Below, in pieces: positions 23,094 to 30,264 of a stretch of 36,037 bases of DNA. Made by a program: the position numbers and the translations under genes. The stretch's first letter is position 1; each line of letters begins with the position of its first letter. Location of the stretch: positions 1 to 36,037 of the forward strand of contig DASZMA010000090.1 in assembly GCA_035552095.1 (NCBI GenBank), read 5' to 3'. This DNA comes from Bog-473 sp035552095. Lineage in GTDB: Bacteria; Actinomycetota; Acidimicrobiia; Acidimicrobiales; RAAP-2. The notes under the pieces were generated by a model. That model was not told where the DNA came from. It saw nothing but the letters and a program-made list of their open reading frames with translations, and made no database searches.

Positions 23094-23347
23094 AGAACGT
23101 ATTCCTCGCGCTGGTGGTGGGTTACGTGATCGGCGCCAAGACAGGTGGCAAGGAACTTGAGCAGTTGGGTGAGTCGATCACCGCGCTCTTGGGGACCGAC
23201 GAGTTCGTCGACGTTGTGACCTCGGCCCGGGCCCAGGTGGGCAGCACCTTGCGTGAGTTGGCCTCCATGGTCGACGGCGACCGGCATCTGAGCGAGGTGG
23301 GGGGCGACCTGGTGGCGCGGGTCAGGAGCCTGGTCGCCACCGATTAG
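23090..23347 (+). CDS. Small VGY membrane-associated protein coupled to the PadR-YceI gene
   Basis: ATG 23090 overlaps the TGA of the PadR-YceI gene (ATGA). The 85-aa product opens with a hydrophobic stretch, MKNVFLALVVGYVIGAKTGG, then an amphipathic helix rich in E, L and V. It aligns by eye with the 77-aa operon protein at 13918 (V-G-Y-x-x-G-x-x-x-G, then E-[QE]-L...). Each of these two small proteins therefore lies close to a YceI domain. It may tether or modulate the regulator at the membrane. It converges with the PAS gene (stop 23357), 9 bases away. Confidence 0.82.
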   Translation: MKNVFLALVVGYVIGAKTGGKELEQLGESITALLGTDEFVDVVTSARAQVGSTLRELASMVDGDRHLSEVGGDLVARVRSLVATD

Positions 23348-23356
23348 TCAGTTCGC

Positions 23357-24187
23357 TTATCGATTGACGGTGGCGGTGATGCTCCGCGCAGGATCCTGGC
23401 CGATGCCGCGCAGCCCGACCGCCGTCCCGTCCGACCCGAAGGTTGGTTGCGCCCTGACCTGCACCGTGCGGACCTGATCGTCGGGAGTGTTCACCCGGTA
23501 TTCGAATTCGAAGGGTCGCCCCGACCGCACCGATTCCACCATGGCCGTGCGGACGTCCGCGCGGTCCGAAGGGTGGATCAGCCCGAGATACGACTCGAAG
23601 GTGCCGTCGAACTCCAGCGGGTCGACCTGGTGGATCTGGTGGAACTCGGTGCTCCACTGCACCGCTCCTGTCCGTAGGTCCCATAGCCAGCTCCCGATGT
23701 GCGCCAACGCCTCGCCCTCCCTCAGGCGGGCATCCACCTCGGCCAAGGTGGCCTGGGCCAGGCGTTGCTCGGTCACGTCGCGGGCGATGACGACAGACCC
23801 GACCGGCTCGCCAAACCCGTCGAGCACGGAGCACAGTGACAGGGACACCGGGAGGGGCATTCCGTCGGGCCGCAACATCTCGGTCTCGAATTGCCGGATG
23901 CGATCGCCGGCCAGCACGGCGGCGATAACGGCCTGGACCTCGTCGCACAGATGGTGCACGAAGAGGACATCAAGTGGACCGTCGAGCACCTCATCGCTCG
24001 GGCGACCGAAGAGCCGCTCGGCCGTGGCGCTCCAGCTGGTGATGTTCCCCTTGGCGTCGCACGTGAAGATGGCGTCATCGGACATTTCGACGACCGCGTT
24101 GAGCAGGACCTCGGAAGCAACACCGTTGGCGTTCACCGCTCTATGTGAATTGCCAGTTGCAACCATGTCTAAACCTGGTCCCGTCAT
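23357..24187 (-). CDS. Two-PAS-domain sensor protein without an output domain
   Basis: The product is 276 aa. PAS 1 (about residues 28-145) has M-S-D-D-A-I-F-T-C-D-A-K-G-N-I-T-S-W-S and ends G-S-V-V-I-A-R-D-V-T-E-Q-R, the PAC motif. PAS 2 (about 155-270) contains A-L-A-H-I-G-S-W-L-W-D-L-R-T-G and a PAS-3-type fold (I-H-P-S-D-R-A-D-V, F-E-F-E-Y-R-V). No kinase, GGDEF or DNA-binding domain follows; it ends after R-G-I-G-Q-D. It may be a signalling adaptor that reports redox or ligand state to a partner. The neighbouring hydrogenase genes suggest, but do not prove, a link. Confidence 0.85.
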   Translation of the reverse strand: MTGPGLDMVATGNSHRAVNANGVASEVLLNAVVEMSDDAIFTCDAKGNITSWSATAERLFGRPSDEVLDGPLDVLFVHHLCDEVQAVIAAVLAGDRIRQFETEMLRPDGMPLPVSLSLCSVLDGFGEPVGSVVIARDVTEQRLAQATLAEVDARLREGEALAHIGSWLWDLRTGAVQWSTEFHQIHQVDPLEFDGTFESYLGLIHPSDRADVRTAMVESVRSGRPFEFEYRVNTPDDQVRTVQVRAQPTFGSDGTAVGLRGIGQDPARSITATVNR

Positions 24188-24327
24188 CCCCTAAGGGCAG
24201 CGCGCGGTGGTCCCGTCACGCTGTAGCCACCATGGTAGAGGCCCGCGGTCGGCGACGCTTGGGAACTATCAACGGCGGTGTCAGCTCGACCGACCCTCTG
24301 AGTGGCGGTTTGGAGTAGAACGCAACC

Positions 24328-24810
24328 TCAGCGCGAAAGGGCCGGCTCCGCCGAGCAGGCGGCGCAGCGACCCAACATGGCGAAGTGGTGGGGGTCGATG
24401 GTGAACCCGAACTGCGCCTTGGCTGATTTGGCCAGCCCGCGGAAGAGGGTGTCAGGAGCCTCGATCATCTTTCCGCACTCCTCGCAGACAAAGTGGCCGT
24501 GGGCCGCGGCGGCGAGGTGGTAGGTGGCCGGACCGTGCCCGAGGTGGGCGTGGACGACCACACCGAGTCGTTCCAGTTCCTCCAGGTTTCGATAGATGGT
24601 GGAGAGGTGGATGTCGGGCGCTTTCTCCTGCACCTGCGCCGCCAGCCCCTCCGCCGTGTGGTGGGCCTGGGAGTCGAACAGGGCCCGGAGCAGTAGGCGG
24701 CGCGACGAGGTGACCCGACCCCCCTGTTTGCGCACCAGGTCCAGTACCCCTTCGACCGTGGTGGCGTCATCGGCGGCGTCGACGACGACGGGGCCCAAGG
24801 GTTTGCTCAC
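24328..24810 (-). CDS. Fur-family metal-responsive regulator (possibly nickel-type)
   Basis: The product is 160 aa, divergent from the nickel permease gene (start 24977). The winged helix reads R-V-T-S-S-R-R-L-L-L-R-A-L-F, then H-L-S-T-I-Y-R-N-L-E-E-L-E-R-L-G-V-V. Metal sites include H-G-P-A-T-Y-H-L, H-G-H-F-V-C-E-E-C-G-K (first C-x-x-C structural zinc) and a final C-A-A-C. Fur, Zur, Mur and Nur cannot be told apart by sequence alone here. Position next to nickel import and hypAB makes nickel-dependent repression (Nur-like) the favoured inference. Confidence 0.88.
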   Translation of the reverse strand: MSKPLGPVVVDAADDATTVEGVLDLVRKQGGRVTSSRRLLLRALFDSQAHHTAEGLAAQVQEKAPDIHLSTIYRNLEELERLGVVVHAHLGHGPATYHLAAAAHGHFVCEECGKMIEAPDTLFRGLAKSAKAQFGFTIDPHHFAMLGRCAACSAEPALSR

Positions 24811-24912
24811 CCTGGCATTCTATTCCTCCCTACCCGCAAAATCGGGCGTGGCCGGGCCGGCGGGCCGGGTCAGCCAGGTCGGCCCTCGGGGTCAAACGCA
24901 CCCAGTTCCTTA

Positions 24913-24941
24913 TTGCAAGCTCTTCGTATCTGTCTTACCAT
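24913..24941 (+). promoter_or_regulatory. Candidate promoter of the nickel permease-hypAB unit
   Basis: TTGCAA (24913-24918), a 17-base spacer and TACCAT (24936-24941) form a good -35/-10 arrangement. The start would be near 24948, about 29 bases before TTG 24977. The -35 TTGCAA is also a half-site of the Nur box described in Streptomyces (TTGCAA, 5 bases, TTGCAA), although the second half here (TCGTAT) matches at only 3 of 6 positions. Confidence 0.45.
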
Positions 24942-24976
24942 GACGACCACGTGACCGCCGCCTGGAGGCAGGACTG

Positions 24977-26122
24977 TTGGCCGATATCTCAATAGGTCCG
25001 GGGGAGTATCCGACTCGGTTCGAACGGATCCGTCGCAGCCTGACTCCTCAAGAATGGTCGCGGGTCGGCGGCATGGCGCTGGCCATCATCGCCCTGAACG
25101 TGGTCGGGTGGGGCCTCCTGGCCCATGCGGTCGGACACCACTACCACCTGAGCGGGAACAAGCTCTTCGGGGTGGGCACCGGCGTGCTGGCCTACACGCT
25201 CGGCATGCGCCACGCCTTTGACGCCGACCACATCGCGGCCATCGACAACACCACCCGCAAGCTGGTCAATGATGGCAAGCGTCCCCTCAGCGTGGGTTTC
25301 TTCTTCTCACTCGGGCACTCCACGGTGGTCTTCGTCCTGGCCGTCTTCTTGAACTTCGGCATTCGTGCCCTGGACTCCCAGGTCAGTCAGAGCTCCTCCG
25401 GTCTCCATCGGGCCACCAACGTCATCGGCACCTCGGTCTCGGGCACCTTCTTGTACCTCATCGCTTTCCTCAATCTGGTCGTGCTCATCTCGATCATCGG
25501 GGTGTACCGCGAGATGAAGGCGGGCCGCTTCGACGCCGACGAGCTGGAAAACCAGCTGAACAGGCGCGGGTTCATGAACCGGTTCCTGGGTGGCTACTCC
25601 AGGCGGATCGAGACGCCCTGGAAGATCTATCCGGTTGGCGTGCTCTTCGGGCTGGGCTTCGACACGGCTACCGAGGTGGCGCTCCTCGTCCTGGCCGGCA
25701 CGGCGGTGGTGGGCGGGTTGCCCTTCTACGCCATTCTCTCGCTGCCCATCCTCTTCGCGGCCGGCATGACGCTTTTCGACACGCTGGACGGCTGCTTCAT
25801 GAATTTCGCCTACGACTGGGCCTTTTCCAAGCCGATCCGCAAGGTGTTCTACAACCTCACCATCACCGGGCTCTCCGTGTTCGTGGCGTTCTTCATCGGC
25901 ACCATCGAACTCCTGGCCCTCATCGGCCAGGAAGCCAACCTCAACACGCCCTTCTGGAACTTCTTCCAGCGTTTCAACATCAACACCGCCGGCTTCGTCA
26001 TCGTGGGCTTGTTCGTGGTCACCTGGGCCGGGGCACTGCTCTACTGGCATCTGGGTCACGTCGAGGAGAAGTGGGATTCCAAAATGGCGCCCGAGCGGGC
26101 CCCAGAGGCGATCTCAAGCTGA
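24977..26122 (+). CDS. Nickel/cobalt permease, HoxN/NixA (NiCoT) family
   Basis: The product is 381 aa, starting TTG 24977 with GGAGG about 9 bases upstream. It is a multi-pass inner-membrane transporter. The NiCoT signature R-H-A-F-D-A-D-H-I-A-A-I-D (residues 78-90) contains the H-x4-D-H nickel-selectivity motif, and L-G-F-D-T-A-T-E-V is the second family signature. F-D-T-L-D-G-C-F-M marks a later helix. It imports Ni2+ with high affinity for hydrogenase. It is the first of three plus-strand genes with hypA (53 bases later) and hypB. Confidence 0.95.
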   Translation: MADISIGPGEYPTRFERIRRSLTPQEWSRVGGMALAIIALNVVGWGLLAHAVGHHYHLSGNKLFGVGTGVLAYTLGMRHAFDADHIAAIDNTTRKLVNDGKRPLSVGFFFSLGHSTVVFVLAVFLNFGIRALDSQVSQSSSGLHRATNVIGTSVSGTFLYLIAFLNLVVLISIIGVYREMKAGRFDADELENQLNRRGFMNRFLGGYSRRIETPWKIYPVGVLFGLGFDTATEVALLVLAGTAVVGGLPFYAILSLPILFAAGMTLFDTLDGCFMNFAYDWAFSKPIRKVFYNLTITGLSVFVAFFIGTIELLALIGQEANLNTPFWNFFQRFNINTAGFVIVGLFVVTWAGALLYWHLGHVEEKWDSKMAPERAPEAISS

Positions 26123-26175
26123 CCCGGTGACGAGCCGGCGCTGCCTCGGTATGCTCGTTTTTGGAATGGCACCCG

Positions 26176-26520
26176 GTGCATGAGCTCTCCGTATGCGATG
26201 CCATCGTCGGCACGACGATGAAGCACGCCCACGGCCGCCCGGTGACCCAGGTGACCGTGCGCATCGGGCACCTACGCCAGGTGGTCCCCGATGCCCTGCA
26301 GTTCGGTTGGGAGATCCTGACGGACAGCACCGACCTCAAGGGTTGCGCGCTGGTCATCGAACAGGTGCCGGCCACCGTGGCCTGCCAGGAGTGCGGCGCC
26401 GAGTCCACCCTGGACATGCCGATCCTGTGCTGCGGGTCGTGCGGCAGCTTCGAGGTGAAGCTCCTTAGCGGCGAGGAATTTCTGATCGTGTCCATGGACC
26501 TGGCGGAAGCGGTGACGTAG
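26176..26520 (+). CDS. hypA: HypA, nickel insertion chaperone
   Basis: I chose GTG 26176 because HypA needs Met-His-Glu at its N-terminus for nickel binding, and this start yields M-H-E-L-S-V. The TTG at 26161 in the same frame would bury it. The product is 114 aa, the family's usual length. C70/C73 and C86/C89 form the zinc site (A-C-Q-E-C, then C-C-G-S-C-G). HypA works with HypB to put nickel into HhyL. A weak GGAA lies about 10 bases upstream. Confidence 0.95.
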   Translation: MHELSVCDAIVGTTMKHAHGRPVTQVTVRIGHLRQVVPDALQFGWEILTDSTDLKGCALVIEQVPATVACQECGAESTLDMPILCCGSCGSFEVKLLSGEEFLIVSMDLAEAVT

Positions 26521-26522
26521 GC

Positions 26523-27320
26523 ATGGGTCGCTTTCATCTCCACGCCGACGGCACCAGCCACCTCCACGAGCATGACCACGAGCACGACCACGAGCACGAC
26601 CACGGGGGCGGCGAGGGCGACCACCGCCACGACGTGGGCGACCATACGGGCTACGTCGAGACTGGGACGCAGCGGGTCGACATCCTGGAGAACCTGCTTT
26701 CCGAGAACGATCGGGTGGCCGACGCCAACGCGGTGGATCTGGCCGCAGCCGGGGTGCGCGCCGTCAACCTGATGTCGTCACCGGGAGCCGGCAAGACCAC
26801 GCTGCTCAAGCGGACGCTGCAGCAGATGGGGAGCTCGGTGCGCATCGGCATCCTGGAGGGCGATATCGCCACCAGCCTCGACGCCGACGAGTTGGAGGGG
26901 GCCGGAGCCACCGCCATCTCGGTGGTCAACACCAGCGCCGGCTTCGGGGGCGAGTGCCATCTCGACGCGGTGATGGTGCGCTCGGGCCTGACCAGGCTGC
27001 CGCTGGCCGACCTCGAGCTGCTCGTCATTGAGAACGTGGGCAACCTGGTCTGCCCGGCCGAGTTCCGGGTGGGGGAGCACGCCAAGGCCATGGTCTATGC
27101 CATCACCGAGGGCGAGGAGAAGCCGTTCAAGTATCCGGTCATGTTCCGGGCCGCCCAGGTGGTGGTGGTGAACAAGATCGACCTGCTCCCGCACCTCGAC
27201 TTCGACCTGGACCTGTTCCTGGCCAACCTCAAGTCCGTGAACCCGGCAGCTGAGGTGATCCTGGCCAGTGCCCGCACCGGCGAAGGCGTCGCGGCCTGGT
27301 GTGACTGGTTGGTCGGCTAG
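26523..27320 (+). CDS. hypB: HypB, nickel-delivery GTPase with His-rich N-terminus
   Basis: The product is 265 aa, 2 bases after hypA. Residues about 4-46 hold a nickel-storing His/Asp-rich segment, including three E-H-D-H repeats. The N-terminal C-x-x-C-G-C motif of E. coli HypB is absent; His-rich HypB proteins of other bacteria often serve as nickel stores. The GTPase domain has M-S-S-P-G-A-G-K-T-T (P-loop, about 84-93), the metal-site C-H in F-G-G-E-C-H-L-D, and V-V-V-N-K-I-D-L for guanine. It dimerises and hands nickel on together with HypA. Confidence 0.96.
   Translation: MGRFHLHADGTSHLHEHDHEHDHEHDHGGGEGDHRHDVGDHTGYVETGTQRVDILENLLSENDRVADANAVDLAAAGVRAVNLMSSPGAGKTTLLKRTLQQMGSSVRIGILEGDIATSLDADELEGAGATAISVVNTSAGFGGECHLDAVMVRSGLTRLPLADLELLVIENVGNLVCPAEFRVGEHAKAMVYAITEGEEKPFKYPVMFRAAQVVVVNKIDLLPHLDFDLDLFLANLKSVNPAAEVILASARTGEGVAAWCDWLVG
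26568..26603 (+). repeat. Tandem 12-bp repeat coding E-H-D-H in hypB
   Basis: Three in-phase copies of a 12-base unit (GAGCACGACCAC; the first copy has T for C at one place) encode three E-H-D-H units of the nickel-binding stretch. Near-identical DNA suggests expansion by slippage. Confidence 0.85.
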
Positions 27321-27341
27321 GCCCCGGCCCGGCCGGCGCGC

Positions 27342-28286
27342 TCAGACCAGGTTGGGTGGCGTCCGCCCGGCCAGCACGTCAACCACGCCCTGGCAGGCCA
27401 GCCGGGCCATGCGGGTCCGGGTCTCGACCGTGGCGCTGCCGATGTGGGGTAGCAGGGTGATCCGAGGGGCGGTGAGCAGCCGGGGGTTAACGGAGGGCTC
27501 ACCCTCGAAGACATCGAGGCCGGCGGCGTGCAGGGCGCCTGCTTCCAACGCGTCGACCAGTGCGTCCTCGTCAACGACCGGTCCCCGGGCCGTGTTGACC
27601 AGGACGGCGGTCGGTTTCATGAGAGCCAGTTCCGCCGCGCCGATGAGATGGTGGGTCGACTCGGTCAACGGGACGTGCAGGCTGACGATGTCGGCGCGAG
27701 CCAGCAGTTCGGCCAGGCTGGCCACGTAGCCGGGGAGGCTGGTGTCGGTCCGCGTGGTGTGCAGCACCTCCATGTCGAAGCCGGCCGCCCGCGCCGCCAC
27801 GGCGCGGGCGATGCGCCCGTACCCCACCAGGCCGAGGGTGGCCCCGTTGACATCGCGGGCCAGGTGGGTGTTGAACCCCCAGCCGGTCCAGCGCCCGTGG
27901 CGCAGATCGTCCTCGGCCTGGGTGGTGTCGCGGGTGGCCGTCAGGATGAGCAGGAAGGCCAGGTCGGCCGTGGTCGCATCGAGCACGCCCGGGGTGTTGC
28001 AGATGGCGATGCCCAGCGCATGGGCGCCGTCCACGTCGATGTTGTCGTAACCCACAGCAGCGTTGGCCACCACCCGCAAGCGACCGGCCTGGCCGGCCTG
28101 GAGCACGGCGGCGTCGATGCGATCGGTGAGGAGGCACACGATGCCGTCGCAATCGGCGGCGCCGGCCCGCAGCTGTTCCGGCGTGAGCACCACGTCGTCG
28201 TCGGTGGCCACGATCTCGTGGCCCGCGTTGAGCAGTGGGTCCGTCCCGCCGGCGGTCAGGTGGCGGGTGACCAGGACGCGGGCCAC
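27342..28286 (-). CDS. D-isomer-specific 2-hydroxyacid dehydrogenase (glyoxylate/hydroxypyruvate reductase type)
   Basis: The product is 314 aa from GTG 28286, directly following the cupin stop (no gap). The Rossmann motif is G-L-V-G-Y-G-R-I-A (about residue 150) with a following basic R in T-T-R-T-D that may favour NADPH. The catalytic set is Arg in N-T-A-R-G-P-V-V-D-E, Glu in F-E-G-E-P, and His in L-P-H-I-G-S-A. The N-terminal V-V-A-N-A-A-V-G-Y-D-N-I-D-V is typical. It interconverts 2-oxoacids and D-2-hydroxyacids. The likely partner in a pathway is the cupin and the genes sharing the 22-bp palindrome. Confidence 0.93.
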   Translation of the reverse strand: MARVLVTRHLTAGGTDPLLNAGHEIVATDDDVVLTPEQLRAGAADCDGIVCLLTDRIDAAVLQAGQAGRLRVVANAAVGYDNIDVDGAHALGIAICNTPGVLDATTADLAFLLILTATRDTTQAEDDLRHGRWTGWGFNTHLARDVNGATLGLVGYGRIARAVAARAAGFDMEVLHTTRTDTSLPGYVASLAELLARADIVSLHVPLTESTHHLIGAAELALMKPTAVLVNTARGPVVDEDALVDALEAGALHAAGLDVFEGEPSVNPRLLTAPRITLLPHIGSATVETRTRMARLACQGVVDVLAGRTPPNLV

Positions 28287-28670
28287 CTAGTGGGTGGTGT
28301 AGTTGATCTCGCCCGCGCCCTTCACACCGATGGCGAAGCAGAAGCAGTGGATGGGGGCGTGGTCACTGATCGGGCGCAGGGAGTGCACCTTGTCCGGCGG
28401 AATGTAAACCAGGTCACCCTGGGTGATGTCCCGGTCCTCCCCGTCGATCGTCATGACACCCTTGCCGTTCATGACGTAATAGAACTCGTGGGTGGGGTGC
28501 GAGTGGGGGTCGACCAGGCCGCCCCCGGGCACCTCGAACTCGTTGACCAGTTCCAGGTAGCCGCCGTCGGTGATGTCCTTGAACTCGCGGGACTCGATCA
28601 TCCACCACACCGGGACGGTGCCGTTGTGCTCGACGACCGGGGCTTTGGCCTCAATGCTGCGCACGTCCAT
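28287..28670 (-). CDS. Cupin-domain protein
   Basis: The product is 127 aa from ATG 28670. Cupin motif 1 is P-H-S-H-P-T-H-E-F-Y-Y-V-M-N-G, with a metal-binding H-x-H-x3-E pattern. Motif 2 is G-D-L-V-Y-I-P-P-D-K-V-H-S-L. It is a single small barrel, likely a metal-dependent isomerase, dioxygenase or sensor. It is immediately upstream of the 2-hydroxyacid dehydrogenase and 25 bases from the palindrome at 28696, so it starts a two-gene unit. Confidence 0.87.
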   Translation of the reverse strand: MDVRSIEAKAPVVEHNGTVPVWWMIESREFKDITDGGYLELVNEFEVPGGGLVDPHSHPTHEFYYVMNGKGVMTIDGEDRDITQGDLVYIPPDKVHSLRPISDHAPIHCFCFAIGVKGAGEINYTTH

Positions 28671-28695
28671 TTCGATGCCCTCTCTCTGATTCTCT

Positions 28696-28717
28696 AAGCT
28701 GACTCTGGCGTCAGGTT
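28696..28717. promoter_or_regulatory. 22-bp palindrome, candidate TetR operator (site 2 of 3)
   Basis: The left arm is AAGCTGACT, the spacer CTGG, the right arm CGTCAGGTT. It lies between the divergent cupin (start 28670) and ureidoglycolate-lyase-like gene (start near 28816), so it could affect both. It has 16 of 22 columns identical to both other sites. Left and right arms pair at 6 of 9 positions, less symmetric than the other two. Confidence 0.6.
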
Positions 28718-28815
28718 AGACACCGGCGATCACACGGTGCACGATGGGTCCTCGATCGACCGACGGCAGAGCGGCCGGGCCAACCATGGGCCAGCCGACG
28801 ATGGGAAGGATGGGT

Positions 28816-29319
28816 GTGACGCCAGAGCGACGCAAAGTCGGCCCCGAGCCGTTGTCGGAGGCCGGGTGGGCCCCGTTCGGTTGGCTCCCCGTGGCCGACA
28901 CCGACCCCCGCGATGGCGAGCAACGGCTGACCTTCGCCTGGGACGACGCCCACGTCAACGTCATCGGGCACGCCCGGTCCGAGGTGCCCACCACCGCTGA
29001 CGGCCTGCGCTGCCAGATGCTCTTCCGCCACGACAGCCACACCCAGACGATCATGTCGCTCAATGTGCCGGCCGTCATCGCGGTGGCCCCGGCCGATGTG
29101 ACCTTCACCGCCCCGGCCGATGGTGACGCCATCCGGGTCTTCCGCCTGGAGCCGCTTGAGCCCCTCGTCCTGCACCGGGGCACGTGGCACTGGGGTCCTT
29201 TCCCGGTCGAAGCCGACGAAGTGCGCCTCTTCAACGTGCAGGGTCTCCGCTACGCCGAGGACAACGCCTGCGTGGACCTGGTGGCCCAGGGGTTGGACAT
29301 CGACGTGGTGCTCTCGTAG
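28816..29319 (+). CDS. Ureidoglycolate-lyase-like (AllA family) protein
   Basis: The start is uncertain: GTG 28816 has a Shine-Dalgarno (GGAAGGA) 5 bases away, while ATG 28810, 28801 and 28744 are in frame. From GTG it is 167 aa. AllA-type marks: E-A-G-W-A-P-F-G near the start, the central Q-T-I-M-S-L-N-V-P strand, H-R-G-T-W-H-W-G-P-F, and V-R-L-F-N-V-Q-G-L-R-Y-A-E-D-N-A-C-V-D-L near the end. AllA cleaves ureidoglycolate to glyoxylate and urea. With the nearby 2-hydroxyacid dehydrogenase (possibly a glyoxylate reductase) this could form a purine-derived step, but no other allantoin gene is here, so the substrate may differ. Confidence 0.8.
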   Translation: MTPERRKVGPEPLSEAGWAPFGWLPVADTDPRDGEQRLTFAWDDAHVNVIGHARSEVPTTADGLRCQMLFRHDSHTQTIMSLNVPAVIAVAPADVTFTAPADGDAIRVFRLEPLEPLVLHRGTWHWGPFPVEADEVRLFNVQGLRYAEDNACVDLVAQGLDIDVVLS

Positions 29320-29331
29320 TGGGGTCGACCG

Positions 29332-30264
29332 GTGGAGATTGACGAGACCGAGTTCATGTCGGGCACCGTCGGTGAGCTGGTGCAGGCCATCACGGCCCAG
29401 CCGGCTGAGCCGGGGCCGGACGGGCGCGAGACCTTCGTGACCACGAGCCCCGACTGGTGGCCGGGCGAGCGCACCTTCGGCGGGATGGTGGTGGCCCAAG
29501 CGCTGCATGCGGCCACCCGCACCGTGCCGCCCGGCCTGGACGTCCACTCCCTGCATGGGTACTTCCTGCGGCCATCGCAGCCGGGGATCCCGTCGACCCA
29601 CCGGGTGGAAAGGGTGCGCGACGGACGGTCCTTCACCACCCGGGAGGTCATCACCGAGGTGGAGGGCAAGACCGTCTTCCGCATGACCTGCTCGTTCCAC
29701 GTCCCCGAACCCGGTGACGAGTACCAGCTCCCGATGGCGACTGACATCCCGGGACCCAGCGCCGTCCCCGGATTCGAGGCCCCGTTCCCTTTTGACATCC
29801 GGGAGCTCGGGGCCACCACCCGGCGGGAGGACGGCAGCTATCTGTCCACGCGGCGCTGCTGGTTCCGTACCCGTGAGACGTTGCCCGACGACCCTGCCCT
29901 GCACGCCTGCGTGCTGGCGTACCTCTCCGATATGACCGGGGCTTCGTTCCGGCCCCACAGCCTCGGGACCTGGGGCACCCATACCGACGCCAGCCTGGAC
30001 CATGCCTTGTGGTTCCACCGCCCGGCCCGGGCCGACGAGTGGAACATCTTCGACCTGCAGGCGCTGGTCAACGCCGGCGGTCGGGCCACCATCAGGGCCA
30101 CCATGCACGGTGAGGACGGGTCACTGCACTTGAGCATGGCCCAGGAGCTGTTGATCCGGAAGCTGGAGGTGCCGATCACCTTCGAGGCGCCGCCCTGGCT
30201 GGAGCGGGAACGGCGCCGGCTGGTCGAAGGGGACGAAGAGGGGGAGACCGATGGGGCTGCTTGA
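29332..30264 (+). CDS. tesB: Acyl-CoA thioesterase II (TesB family)
   Basis: The product is 310 aa from GTG 29332. Double hot-dog fold: R-T-F-G-G-M-V-V-A-Q-A-L-H-A-A (TesB motif, about residue 46), V-H-S-L-H-G-Y-F-L-R-P, R-D-G-R-S-F-T-T-R-E-V in half 1; L-A-Y-L-S-D-M-T, S-L-D-H-A-L-W-F-H-R and H-L-S-M-A-Q-E-L-L in half 2. The catalytic Asp of the L-S-D motif and the following Thr are seen, as in E. coli TesB. It hydrolyses acyl-CoA to free acid. It overlaps the next SDR gene by 14 bases. Confidence 0.94.
   Translation: MEIDETEFMSGTVGELVQAITAQPAEPGPDGRETFVTTSPDWWPGERTFGGMVVAQALHAATRTVPPGLDVHSLHGYFLRPSQPGIPSTHRVERVRDGRSFTTREVITEVEGKTVFRMTCSFHVPEPGDEYQLPMATDIPGPSAVPGFEAPFPFDIRELGATTRREDGSYLSTRRCWFRTRETLPDDPALHACVLAYLSDMTGASFRPHSLGTWGTHTDASLDHALWFHRPARADEWNIFDLQALVNAGGRATIRATMHGEDGSLHLSMAQELLIRKLEVPITFEAPPWLERERRRLVEGDEEGETDGAA

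Noticed and set aside
26161..26520. TTG 26161 as the HypA start
   Set aside because: It would place five residues before the Met-His-Glu nickel-binding N-terminus; GTG 26176 restores it.
27321..27341. GC-rich stretch between hypB and the 2-hydroxyacid dehydrogenase as a shared terminator
   Set aside because: Only short GGCC/GGCC pairings and no T-run on either strand, so I could not support a terminator.
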